Shown one piece after another: positions 39,609-48,600 of a DNA stretch of 64,000 nt (the first letter of the stretch is position 1; each line of letters begins with the position of its first letter). Source of the stretch: Burkholderia vietnamiensis LMG 10929 (GTDB taxonomy: Bacteria; Pseudomonadota; Gammaproteobacteria; Burkholderiales; Burkholderiaceae); assembly GCF_000959445.1 (NCBI RefSeq), contig NZ_CP009629.1:1-64000 (forward strand). Reading direction: 5' to 3'. Below the pieces are notes generated by a model. It had not been told where the DNA came from. It made no database searches and saw only the letters and a list, made by a program, of their open reading frames with translations. The translations under genes were made by a program, and so were the position numbers.

Positions 39609-39818
39609 TTAGCGCGGACGTGCGCCCTTCTTGTCGATCACCCAACCGCGCTTGTCTTCCCGCGAAAGCGGCAACTCACGCATCCCCGGAAACCGCGCAC
39701 GCATCATCGCGCGAGCCTCACGGTCGATTCGCCACTTACGAAACATGGGACGCGCAAACGGCCATACGATCAGCGCGGCCACGATGGCGACGATGGCGAC
39801 GAAAATAATCGGTTCCAT
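39609..39818 (-). CDS. Small membrane protein, first gene of the array
   Basis: 69 residues with one N-terminal membrane segment (IIFVAIVAIVAALIVWPFA) and a basic tail. AGGAAAAC is directly before the ATG and serves as its Shine-Dalgarno. Confidence 0.55.
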   Translation of the reverse strand: MEPIIFVAIVAIVAALIVWPFARPMFRKWRIDREARAMMRARFPGMRELPLSREDKRGWVIDKKGARPR

Positions 39819-39825
39819 AGTTTTC

Positions 39826-40203
39826 CTACACGGCGATGACGAGTTCGGTGTACTTCGACAGATGGCCGTCCGAAGTTACCAACCGCAACGGCTCCGACAT
39901 TGCCTGCGCAACCAGCAGTCGGTCAAACGGATCGCGGTGAATGTCAGGCAGATTTCGAACCAACGCTGCGTGAACTGCCCGTACTGGCAGTTCCAAGAAT
40001 CCGCTGGCTGCAATCTCTGAGACGAGCAGATCGACGTCGGCCTCGAGTTTGCCTAGACCGACCTTGATCGAGGCCTCCCAAATGCTAGCGCCGCTTACAA
40101 ATACTTCGTCGGCTTCCAGAATCAGCGTGCGCGCCGCTTTGGTCAGCTTGCGGTCGTCCATGACGGACCAGAGGTAGATGTGCGTATCAAGAAGCAGACG
40201 CAT
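39826..40203 (-). CDS. vapC: VapC-family PIN-domain toxin
   Basis: 125 residues from the ATG at 40203. RLLLDTHIYLW (first catalytic Asp), VFVSGASIWEASIK (Glu) and DPFDRLLVAQA (Asp pair) are the PIN-domain acidic residues of VapC RNases. Start and antitoxin stop overlap (TGATG). It closes the small-gene array: its stop touches the last GTTTTCC junction. Confidence 0.85.
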   Translation of the reverse strand: MRLLLDTHIYLWSVMDDRKLTKAARTLILEADEVFVSGASIWEASIKVGLGKLEADVDLLVSEIAASGFLELPVRAVHAALVRNLPDIHRDPFDRLLVAQAMSEPLRLVTSDGHLSKYTELVIAV

Positions 40204-40439
40204 CAACGACCCTCGAATGCTGCGATCAGATCATCGGGGAGCGGCGCATCGAAGTCATCCCGAATACGGACCTTGCCCTTGAGGCCACCGAAGCGCCGCG
40301 TGACCTTCGTCTTCTCGATTGGCACCAGTCGGGCGGTCGGCTTACCGGCCTTAGCGATGACGATTTCCTCGCCGGCGGCGGCGGCATCGACCAGCCGCGA
40401 AAACTGCGTTTTCGCTTCATGAATATTGACGGTCTGCAT
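40203..40439 (-). CDS. vapB: VapB/Phd-type antitoxin
   Basis: 78 residues. MQTVNIHEAKTQFSRLVDAA and KAGKPTARLVPIE are the Phd/YefM N-terminal DNA-binding pattern; the C-terminus should bind the toxin. AGGAG upstream. An inverted repeat just upstream is a suitable autoregulation site. Confidence 0.85.
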   Translation of the reverse strand: MQTVNIHEAKTQFSRLVDAAAAGEEIVIAKAGKPTARLVPIEKTKVTRRFGGLKGKVRIRDDFDAPLPDDLIAAFEGR

Positions 40440-40450
40440 AACTACTCCTA

Positions 40451-40475
40451 GTGGACTAAGCCCATGTTAGTCCAC
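40451..40475. promoter_or_regulatory. VapBC operator candidate
   Basis: Perfect 9-bp arms GTGGACTAA and TTAGTCCAC with a 7-bp spacer, 11 bp upstream of the antitoxin start. The remaining stretch to 40713 shows no gene. Confidence 0.75.
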
Positions 40476-40713
40476 TGGCTCGCACCGGTCAAGCGGCAAT
40501 CGCCTGTCAATGAATAACGGCACAAACACACGAGGCTTGAACTGCACTGCGTCTCGGAATACGCGCGCTCGTCGGCTTGTTCAGAGGGAGTCTGGGGCCA
40601 TCGGACCCAAAATGCGCGTGTGTGGGCCGTGTTCGCTCATGTCCTCGGAAAACTCGGCGCGGCGCTGAGTTTCTATTACCATTTCGCTCTATTGCAATAA
40701 CTCGTGCACGATC

Positions 40714-41040
40714 GTGACGACCGAACTACAAGACCTACAGGCTCAGCTTCGCGACTTGAATATTCGACTCGCGGACGTGAAGAAGGACGAGAAGCAGGCG
40801 TATTTGGCCGGCGTCCAGGCGCGCGTTGCGCTCTACGGCATCACCGAAGATGAACTGCTACGCGCGGCCGGCTTCCGGAAAGCGCGCAAACGGCAGGCGC
40901 AAGCGAAGTACTACGACCCCTCCTCGGGTAAGCAATGGTCGGGATTAGGCCCGCGACCGAGATGGCTGGAAGGCAAGAATCTCGACGACTACCTGATTGA
41001 GCGCGCTGCGAAACCGTGGTGGCCCGGAGAGGACGCCTGA
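40714..41040 (+). CDS. H-NS-family nucleoid protein (paralog 1)
   Basis: 108 residues from a GTG at 40714. An N-terminal coiled coil (LQDLQAQLRDLNIRLADVKK) is followed by the DNA-binding tail YYDPSSGKQWSGLGPRPRWL. Plasmid H-NS proteins silence horizontally acquired genes and limit the fitness cost of transfer. A second paralog is at 58161. Confidence 0.8.
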   Translation: MTTELQDLQAQLRDLNIRLADVKKDEKQAYLAGVQARVALYGITEDELLRAAGFRKARKRQAQAKYYDPSSGKQWSGLGPRPRWLEGKNLDDYLIERAAKPWWPGEDA

Positions 41041-41167
41041 GAGCTCATCCTCGGGGCGATCTTGGCCGAAGAATGTTCGATCGTCGGCCGAGCGTTGCGG
41101 CGGTGTTGGGGCCATGCCCAAGACTTGCGTTACCCTGTCCCTGAACGGTTGCTTATGGGGCACGGCA

Positions 41168-42079
41168 ATGTGCTATTCCGCAAAGATCCAAGCCAACTAT
41201 CGGGAGTACGTCCGACGCTACGGCGCCGACATGGACATCGAGACGTTCAGGCGCCTCTTTTTCGCGCGCGCATCCGGGGCCGACATCAAGATGCCGAAAG
41301 CGGTCGACGCCGCGTTCGCAGGTGTCGACGAAGAGATCACTGCCGCGATCGCCGCGTATCGGAGCCAGTGGACACGAAAGCTCGAGACCGATCTGTTCGA
41401 GCAGCGAGCGCGGCTCGTCGCGGCCGAGAAGAAGCTCGCCGTAAAGATCACGAGGAAGGGCAGCGAGGACGTTCGGATCGCCACGAACAAGATCGATGCG
41501 GCAACGCGCGGGCTCGACCATCTTCGCCGGCAGGACCTGCAGGAGCGTGATTCGCGCATCTTCCCTGGCTGGTATGCGCCCGTGCTGATCGAACTCGACG
41601 GCAAGCGCTTGGTCGTGCCCATGCGATATCGCTGTCGGATACCGGGTTGGACCGAGGCGGACGAAAAGCAAAAGCCTGGTTGTTACAACGCAAGAAAAAC
41701 GAGCCTCGCCACAGTCTGGCGCCAGGTGTTTGGCTTCACGCACGGCATCGTGCTCGCCGACACGTTCTTCGAGCACGTTGAGCGAGCCGGGAAGGACGTC
41801 ATCCTGCGTTTCGATCCAACGCCACCGCAGCCGATGCAGCTCGCGTGCTTGTGGACGCGCACCGAGATTCCCGGTGCCGATGACCTTTGGTCGTTTGCGG
41901 CCATCACCGACGATCCGCCGCCCGAAGTCGCGGCCGCAGGGCACGACCGGTGTGTGATTCCGCTGAAATCCTCGAACGTCGACGCGTGGCTGGCGCCGGA
42001 TCCATCGCGGCGTGCTCAGCTGCGCGATATCCTAGCCGACCACGAGCGGCCGTACTACGAGCACCAGCTCGCAGCGTAA
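41168..42079 (+). CDS. SRAP-domain (HMCES/YedK-like) protein
   Basis: 303 residues starting MCYSAKI, so Cys2 becomes the N-terminal nucleophile of SRAP proteins, which crosslink abasic sites in single-stranded DNA. YNARKTS (N174), FFEHV (E202) and GHDRCVIPL are the other conserved positions. A roughly 80-residue helical insertion (about 45-125) is unusual compared with compact YedK. It precedes the SOS mutasome, fitting a DNA-damage cassette. Confidence 0.8.
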   Translation: MCYSAKIQANYREYVRRYGADMDIETFRRLFFARASGADIKMPKAVDAAFAGVDEEITAAIAAYRSQWTRKLETDLFEQRARLVAAEKKLAVKITRKGSEDVRIATNKIDAATRGLDHLRRQDLQERDSRIFPGWYAPVLIELDGKRLVVPMRYRCRIPGWTEADEKQKPGCYNARKTSLATVWRQVFGFTHGIVLADTFFEHVERAGKDVILRFDPTPPQPMQLACLWTRTEIPGADDLWSFAAITDDPPPEVAAAGHDRCVIPLKSSNVDAWLAPDPSRRAQLRDILADHERPYYEHQLAA

Positions 42080-42116
42080 ACGCAGGGGTTGGAGGGTCGG
42101 TTATCTCTGGCATATA

Positions 42117-42132
42117 CTGTACAAACATACAG
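42117..42132. promoter_or_regulatory. LexA (SOS) box
   Basis: CTGT-N8-ACAG (CTGTACAAACATACAG), flanked by TA and TTA, 22 bp upstream of the imuA start. Matches the proteobacterial LexA consensus. Confidence 0.85.
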
Positions 42133-42153
42133 TTATTTTGCGTAACCGACCCC

Positions 42154-42921
42154 ATGCATCCCGCCCTCGCCCACCCTGAAGTCATCCACCCGGCGCTCTG
42201 GCGAGCCAGCCAGCTGGCTCGCTCGAGCGTGCGCGGCGTCGACACGGGCCATCCGGAACTGACGGCCGAACTGCCCGGCGGCGGCTGGCCGGCCGGCGCG
42301 CTGATCGAATTGCTCGCGCCGCAGCCTGGAATCGGGGAGTTGCGGTTGCTGGCGCCAGTGCTCGCGCGCGCGGCCGGCAAGCCGATCATGCTGATCCAGC
42401 CGCCTCATGCGCTGCAACCGTTGGCGCTCGCGTATTGGGGCATCGACCCGTCCGGCTTCGTGACGCTGGCGGCGCCGCGCACGGCTGACGCGTTATGGGC
42501 CGCCGACCAGGCGCTGCGGGCCGGCACGTGTGCCGCCGTGCTGCTCTGGCAGCAGCACGTGCGCGCGGACGCGCTGCGCCGCCTGAATCTGGCCGCGCAG
42601 AACGGCTCGGCGTTGTTTTTCCTGTTCCGGCCGGCGGCCGCCGCCCGCGATCCGTCGCCGGCGCCGCTACGGCTCGCGCTCGCGCCCAAGCGCGACGGTG
42701 TCGACGTCACGTTCCTGAAGCGCCGCGGATTGGTGCGCGATACGCCGTTGTTCGTTCCCTTGTCCCCCTCGCCGATTTTGTTGAACCGCCATGCAAGTCT
42801 TTATATGAACGCCTCCCGTTTGAGCAGGTTCTCGAGCGCTCCGACTGACAGGATGGGCTGCAGCTTTATATCCGGCCTCAATGCAGCTGAAGTCGCTGCG
42901 GGCCCCGATGATATCCGCTGA
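42154..42921 (+). CDS. imuA: ImuA, 3' end altered by IS insertion
   Basis: 255 codons. Residues 1-214 are a standard ImuA (PGGGWPAGALIELL, CAAVLLWQQHVRADALRRLN, PLFVPLSPSPILLNRHA). After NRHA the remaining 41 residues are encoded by the inserted element and have no relation to ImuA. The natural protein ends near here, so it may still work. ImuA is a RecA/SulA-like partner of the ImuB-DnaE2 mutasome that carries out SOS translesion synthesis. Confidence 0.85.
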   Translation: MHPALAHPEVIHPALWRASQLARSSVRGVDTGHPELTAELPGGGWPAGALIELLAPQPGIGELRLLAPVLARAAGKPIMLIQPPHALQPLALAYWGIDPSGFVTLAAPRTADALWAADQALRAGTCAAVLLWQQHVRADALRRLNLAAQNGSALFFLFRPAAAARDPSPAPLRLALAPKRDGVDVTFLKRRGLVRDTPLFVPLSPSPILLNRHASLYMNASRLSRFSSAPTDRMGCSFISGLNAAEVAAGPDDIR

Positions 42922-44150
42922 CTCGCACCTCATTTGGATCACGAACTTGAAGTTCTGACTTGCATCCAGGTTTCGCGAGTCCCGGTCCTACCTGTAGCGT
43001 CATCACGTTCAATTGCCTGCGCAACCTTGGGACGTTCCTCCCTGCAAAGCTTTATGCCGCTGAAGGCTCTACGTGCCCATGCAATCCACCACTGCGAAAG
43101 TCCCGCTCGTACGGACGTCCGTGGGCAAGTACAGCCCAAATCACTCTGGCGATCTTGTTTGCGATCGCAACCACGACGACGTTCGGTGGCCGGCGCATCC
43201 TGAGCTGATCGATCCACTTCCCGGGGTCCTTAGCGTGTACGAGCACGCTTCGCGCGCAGTGGATCAGCAGCGTCCTGAGATAAGAATCTCCACGTTTGCT
43301 GATGCCATGGAGAAGAACCTTGCCTCCGGAGCCGGATTGCCGCGGAACCAACCCCAGATACGCTGCGAATTCCCGTCCAGACCGGAATGCTCGGGGATCG
43401 CCAATCGTCGCTACCGCGGCCGTTGCCGTCAGCACACCGACACCTGGAATCTCGGCAAGCCTGCCGCTCGACGGGTCCGCGCGCATCCACATCTGAAGCC
43501 TGCGCTCGATCACACCTATTTGCTCATCGAGCTTAACCAGGTTGTTCCATTGTTCCCGCAGTGTCTCGATCAACATCGTAGGAAGGCGGTTTGCAAGGCG
43601 TGCGAGTACATCTGGAATGGCGCTGTCGAGTCCCTTGCGACTTCGGCTCATGACTTCTCCGTATTCGGTCAAAAGCCCGCGGAGCGAATTGATCTGCATC
43701 GTTCGCATCTTCACCAGTTGCTGTCGCATCCGGTGCATCGCAAGGACCGCCTGCTGACCTTCGGTCTTAATCGCGACGCCCTTTCCAGGTTGTTGTACTG
43801 CAAGCCAGATTGCGCGCGCATCGGCCGAGTCGTTTTTGTTGCCGATATTGAATGCCTTCACGAAGCGCCCGGGCATCAGTCGAACATCATGCCCCATTTC
43901 CATGAGGCGCCTCGCCCAGTGCTGGGCTCCGCCACAGGCCTCCATGCCGATCAGGCACGGATTTCTATTCGCGAAGTAGTCGAGGAAAGCAGAACGCTTT
44001 ATCGCCTTGTTCACGGTAGCGCCTGTGTTCTCGTCCAGGTGATGCACCTGAAAAACCGATTTCGCAATATCGACGCCGACTGGTATGCGGTTCATCGCGA
44101 AGCTCCTGTAAGGGCCACGGGGGACATCATCATCGCTGATTTCACGCGCC
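42796..44150 (-). mobile_element. IS110-family insertion at the imuA/imuB junction
   Basis: About 1355 bp between the end of recognisable ImuA (codon ending 42795) and the imuB start. It holds one transposase on the minus strand, about 255 bp of non-coding DNA after the transposase stop and only about 55 bp before its start. Long 3' non-coding DNA is the layout of the IS1111 subgroup, where the guide (bridge/seek) RNA is encoded. Exact ends are not resolved; no terminal inverted repeats or target duplication seen, as expected for the family. Confidence 0.75.
43052..44095 (-). CDS. IS110-family DEDD transposase
   Basis: 347 residues from the ATG at 44095. RIPVGVDIAKSVFQVH (D9), CLIGMEACGGAQHW (E52) and GNKNDSADARAIW (D89, D92) form the DEDD RuvC-like site. 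EIPGVGVLTATAAVATIGD and FAAYLGLVPRQSGSGGK are the C-terminal Tnp20 domain with its catalytic Ser. Apparently intact. Confidence 0.9.
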   Translation of the reverse strand: MNRIPVGVDIAKSVFQVHHLDENTGATVNKAIKRSAFLDYFANRNPCLIGMEACGGAQHWARRLMEMGHDVRLMPGRFVKAFNIGNKNDSADARAIWLAVQQPGKGVAIKTEGQQAVLAMHRMRQQLVKMRTMQINSLRGLLTEYGEVMSRSRKGLDSAIPDVLARLANRLPTMLIETLREQWNNLVKLDEQIGVIERRLQMWMRADPSSGRLAEIPGVGVLTATAAVATIGDPRAFRSGREFAAYLGLVPRQSGSGGKVLLHGISKRGDSYLRTLLIHCARSVLVHAKDPGKWIDQLRMRRPPNVVVVAIANKIARVIWAVLAHGRPYERDFRSGGLHGHVEPSAA

Positions 44151-45689
44151 ATGGATCCCGACACCTATGACACCCCACCGACGGCGGATGGACGATGGGT
44201 GGGAGGCGTTCATACCATTTGGATCGGCGTGCATCTGCCGCACCTCAACCTCGAAGTGTTCCGGCCGCGATCGCCGGCGCCGTCGTCTGACGATGCGCGC
44301 GGGCTCGTCGTGCTCGAGGGCGGCCGCGTCGTGGCGCTCGATCGCGCCGCGCGTGCGCTCGGCGTGGTCGCCGGCATGCGCCGCGGTGGCGTGCTGTCCC
44401 TCGCGCCAGACGCGCAGATCCGCGAGCGCGACGCCGCGCGCGAGCGCGAGCTCGTGCTGGGGGTTGCTTATGCGCTCCTGCAGTTCACACCAAGCGTCGT
44501 CGACGCCGACGAAGCCGTGGTGGTGCTCGACGTGACGGCGAGCCTGCGCCTCTTTCACGGCATCCGCGCGCTGCGCCAGCGCGTGCGCGACGTCGTCGCA
44601 TCGTTCGGAGTCACCGCGGCGATATCGGTCGCTTCGTCGGGGCCGGCCGCGTGGATGGTCGCGCGCGGGCTGCGCGGCGGCCTTGCGCTGTCCGCGCGAT
44701 CGCTGCGCCACGCGCTCGCGCGCGTGCCGCTCGTCGTGGCGCCGGACGCGCGGCGCTATGCGAACTGGTTTGAAGATCTCGGCTGCGAAACGCTCGCCGA
44801 TCTGCAGCGCTTGCCGCGCGCTGGGTTGAAGAAGCGATGCGGCACGCAACTGCTCGACTGGCTCGACCAGGTCGCCGGCACCGCGCCGGCCGCCTACGAC
44901 TGGCTTGAGATGCCGCCGTCGTTCGACACGCGCGTCGAGCTAATGGATCGCGTCGAGCACGCCGAGGCGCTGCTGTTCGTCGCGCGCCGGCTGATCCTGC
45001 AGCTGACCGGCTGGCTCACCGCTAAGCAGTTGGACGTCGCCGCGTTCGCACTGCTGCTCGAGCACGAGCGCGGGCGGGACGCGATCGCGCCGACCGAGAT
45101 CGAAATCGCGTTGGGCGCCCCTACCCGCTTCGAGGAACACCTCACGCGGCTCGTCAAGGAGCGGCTCGGCCACGTCGAGCTCGCCGGGCCAGTGATTGCC
45201 GTGCGCCTGGTCGCCCGCAGCGTGCAGGAAGCGGCCGCGCCGAGCGACTCGCTGTTTCCCGAGCCGGGTGGCACGCCGCAGGATCACGCACGGCTACTCG
45301 AACTGCTGACGGCGCGGCTCGGCTCCGAGAACGTACTCGTCGCGGCTCCCATGGCCGACTACCGTCCCGAGCCGGCCGCCCGATGGGTGCCGATGCGCGA
45401 CGCGCCGAAGCCGTCGCCGCTGCCGTCGGACCTGCCGCGTCCTGCCTGGCTGCTTGCCAAGCCTGTGCCCCTGCTCACACGCGAGCATCGCCCGTTCTAC
45501 GGCACGCCGCTGCGCATTGTGTCGCCTGGTGAGCGCATTGAAGGTGGCTGGCAGGATGGGCAGACCGTGACGCGCGACTACTTCGTCGCCGAGGACGACA
45601 ACGGCATCTGCTACTGGATCTACAAGGAGCGGCCGACGGCCAGCGACGAGAGCGAAGCGCGCTTCTTCCTCCACGGCTTGTTCGGGTGA
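44151..45689 (+). CDS. imuB: ImuB, Y-family polymerase-like mutasome protein
   Basis: 512 residues. IWIGVHLPHLNLEVFRPR opens the Y-family-like fold. The usual catalytic DE pair is not evident, as expected for ImuB, which acts as the scaffold linking DnaE2 to the sliding clamp. The first 20 residues (to GGVHT) are variable and the ATG abuts the IS end, so the native start could be the GTG-like positions shortly downstream. Transcription from the SOS promoter must now cross the IS. Confidence 0.85.
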   Translation: MDPDTYDTPPTADGRWVGGVHTIWIGVHLPHLNLEVFRPRSPAPSSDDARGLVVLEGGRVVALDRAARALGVVAGMRRGGVLSLAPDAQIRERDAARERELVLGVAYALLQFTPSVVDADEAVVVLDVTASLRLFHGIRALRQRVRDVVASFGVTAAISVASSGPAAWMVARGLRGGLALSARSLRHALARVPLVVAPDARRYANWFEDLGCETLADLQRLPRAGLKKRCGTQLLDWLDQVAGTAPAAYDWLEMPPSFDTRVELMDRVEHAEALLFVARRLILQLTGWLTAKQLDVAAFALLLEHERGRDAIAPTEIEIALGAPTRFEEHLTRLVKERLGHVELAGPVIAVRLVARSVQEAAAPSDSLFPEPGGTPQDHARLLELLTARLGSENVLVAAPMADYRPEPAARWVPMRDAPKPSPLPSDLPRPAWLLAKPVPLLTREHRPFYGTPLRIVSPGERIEGGWQDGQTVTRDYFVAEDDNGICYWIYKERPTASDESEARFFLHGLFG

Positions 45690-45695
45690 CCCGTC

Positions 45696-48600
45696 ATGGA
45701 CGCCGGCAGTTTCGGCGCCCTGCCCGCCTACGCGGAACTTCAGGTCGCCTCCGATTTTTCGTTCCTGCATGGCGCGTCGCGCGCGGAGGAATACGTCGCG
45801 CGCGCGGCGCAGCTCGGCTACAGCGCGATCGCGATCACCGACGAGTGCTCGCTCGCCGGCGTCGTGCGCGCGCACGTCGAGGCGAAGGCAGCGAACATGG
45901 CGCTGATCATCGGCTCGCACTTCCGGCTGACGGCTGCCGACGGCGCGCCCGCGCTCGCCTTCACTGCGCTGGCGATGAATCGCGACGGTTACGGCAACCT
46001 CTGCGAATTCATTTCGCTCGGTCGCATGCGCGGCAAGAAAGGCACGTACCGGCTCGCGCCACTCGATCTTGAACACCCGGAAGCGCCGTACACGCACCTG
46101 CGCGGCCTGCCCGACTGCATCGCGATCCTGTCGCCCGACTTCCCAGCAAACGAGCAACGCCTTGACGCGCAGGTCGAATGGTTTGCGCGAGTGTTCGGCG
46201 ATCGCGCATGGGTCGCGCTGACGCTGCACGCACGCGCGATGGACGACATCCACCGCGGCGTGGTCGAGCGCGTCGCCGCGCGCCACGGCGTGCCGGTGGT
46301 GGCCACGAGCTGGCCCCTCATGCACGTGCGATCGCGCAAACCGCTGCAGGACGTGCTGACGGGGATCCGGGTCGGCCGGCCGGTATCGGAGTGCGGGTAC
46401 GAGCTCGCGCCGAACGCGGAGCGTCACCTGCGATCGCGTCTGCGGCTCGCCAACCTCTATCCCGCCGGCGCGCTCGAGGAAACCGTACGCGTCGCGCGGC
46501 GCTGCACGTTTTCGCTCGACGACCTGAAGTACGAGTATCCGGATGAACTGGTACCGGCCGGCACCGATCCGGCGACGTACCTGCGCGAGCAGACCTACAT
46601 CGGCGCGCGCCGGCGGTTTCCGGCCGGCATCCCGATCGACGTCCAGGCGCAGATCGAACACGAGCTGCAGCTGATCGCCGACCTAAAATACGAGGCGTAT
46701 TTCCTGACCGTCTACGACATCGTGCAGTTCGCGCGCGAGCAAGGCATCTTGTGCCAGGGACGCGGCTCGGCTGCGAACTCGTCCGTTTGCTACTGCCTCG
46801 GCGTGACCGAGGTCGACCCGTCGCGGCAATCGATGCTGTTCGAACGGTTCATCAGCAAGGAGCGCAACGAGCCGCCGGATATCGACGTCGATTTCGAGCA
46901 TCAGCGTCGCGAAGAGGTCATGCAGTACATCTACCGCAAGTACGGTCGCGATCGCGCAGCGCTGACGGCCGCCGTCACGACGTACCGGCCGCGCAGCGCG
47001 TTACGGGAAGCCGGCAAGGCGCTCGGCGTGGACCCGGCGATCGTCGATCGCGTCGCGAAGCAGCACCACTGGTTCGATTCGCGCGCGGATCTGCTGCAGC
47101 GGTTTTCCGAGGCTGGCCTCGACCCCGACGCGCCGCTGAATCAGCAGTGGGCCGCATTTGCCGCGCAGCTGCTCGGCTATCCACGTCACCTGTCGCAGCA
47201 CTCGGGCGGCTTCGTGATCAGCCGCGGCAAGCTCACGCGGCTCGTACCGGTCGAAAACGCCGCGATGGAGGATCGCTCGATCATCCAGTGGGACAAGGAC
47301 GACATCGAGGCGCTCGGCATCCTGAAGATCGACGTCCTGGCGCTCGGCATGCTGTCGATGGTCCGCCGCGCGCTCGACATGATCTCGGAAAAGCGCGGCG
47401 AGACATTCGAGCTGCAGGACATTCCTGCCGAGGACAAGGCGACCTACGACATGCTGTGCGACGGCGACAGCATGGGCGTGTTCCAGGTGGAATCGCGCGC
47501 GCAGATGTCGATGCTGCCGCGCCTGCGGCCGCAGTGCTTCTACGACCTGGTGATCGAAGTCGCAATCGTGCGGCCGGGCCCGGTGCAAGGCGGAATGGTG
47601 CATCCGTTTCTGCGCCGGCGCCAAGGGCTGGAGCCCGTCACGTTTCCGTCGGAAGGCATGGAGAAGGCACTCGCGCGCACGCTCGGCGTGCCGATCTTTC
47701 AGGAGCAGGTGATGCAGGTCGCGATGCTGGCGGCCGGCTTCTCCGCCGGCGAGGCCGACCAGCTGCGCCGCGCAATGGCCGCCTGGAAACGCAAGGGCGG
47801 CTTGGAGCCGTACCACGAACGTCTGGTGAGCGGCATGCTCGAGCGCGGCTACGACCGCGAGTTCGCCGAATCCATCTTCGCGCAGATCAAGGGCTTCGGC
47901 GAATACGGCTTCCCGGAAAGCCATGCGGCCAGCTTCGCGCTGCTCGTCTACTCGAGCGCCTGGCTGCGTCGGCACGAACCAGCCGTGTTCCTGGCCGCCC
48001 TGCTCAACAGCCAGCCGATGGGCTTCTACACGCCGTCGCAGCTGCTGCAGGACGCGCGGCGCCGCGGCGTTGAAGTGCTACCCGTCGATGTCAACGTTAG
48101 CACATGGGATTCAGCGCTCGAAGGGCCGGCGACGTCGGCGCCCGTGCGCCTCGGCTTCTCGCTGTTGCGCGGCATGCGCGAGGATGTCGCCGGCCGTATC
48201 GAGCTCGCACGTGCAGCGCGGCCCTTCGTCGACGTCGCGGACCTCGCGCGCCGCGCGCGGCTCGATCGGCACGACCTGCAGGTTCTCGCGCGTGCCAACG
48301 CCCTTTGCTCACTCACCGGCGGCCGACGCGCGGCGCTATGGCTCGCGGCCGCTGCAGTGCCTGATCGAGATCTGCTGCGCGGCACCGAACGCGACGACAC
48401 GGTGCCGGCGCTGCCTCAAGCATCGGAGGGCCACGAGATCGTGACGGACTATCGCGCGATGGGCTTCACGCTCGGGCGGCATCCGCTCGCGCTGTTACGC
48501 GAGCGCCTGGCGCTCGATCGACTGCAGTCGGCCGAGCAGCTCGCAACGCTGCGCAGCGGGCAGCTCGCGCGCGCGTGCGGACTGGTCACGGTACGCCAAC

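Larger units (their letters stand above)
30143..39827 (-). repeat. Interspersed GGAAAAC gene-junction signature (about 17 copies)
   Basis: On the plus strand GTTTTCC(G/T/C) or ATTTTCCG occurs at 30143, 30730, 31424, 32208, 32508, 33775, 34101, 34840, 36138, 36426, 36631, 37300, 37706, 38488, 38728, 38962, 39593 and 39820. Nearly every copy lies in the short gap between a stop codon and the next minus-strand start. Three copies extend to CGGAAAACGAGGA. By chance well under one copy of a given 8-mer would be expected in 10 kb. Some copies can double as Shine-Dalgarno sequence; others have a separate one downstream. Confidence 0.8.

Noticed and set aside
29801..39827. Small-gene array as a classical chromosomal integron
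   Set aside because: No IntI-type integrase adjacent, and the shared junction lacks the RYYYAAC/GTTRRRY cores and long imperfect palindromes of attC sites.
43073..44170. Plus-strand 365-codon frame
   Set aside because: Antisense shadow of the IS110 transposase.
45294..47975. Long minus-strand frames opposite imuB/dnaE2
   Set aside because: Antisense shadows in very GC-rich coding DNA; Arg/His-rich with no recognisable domain.
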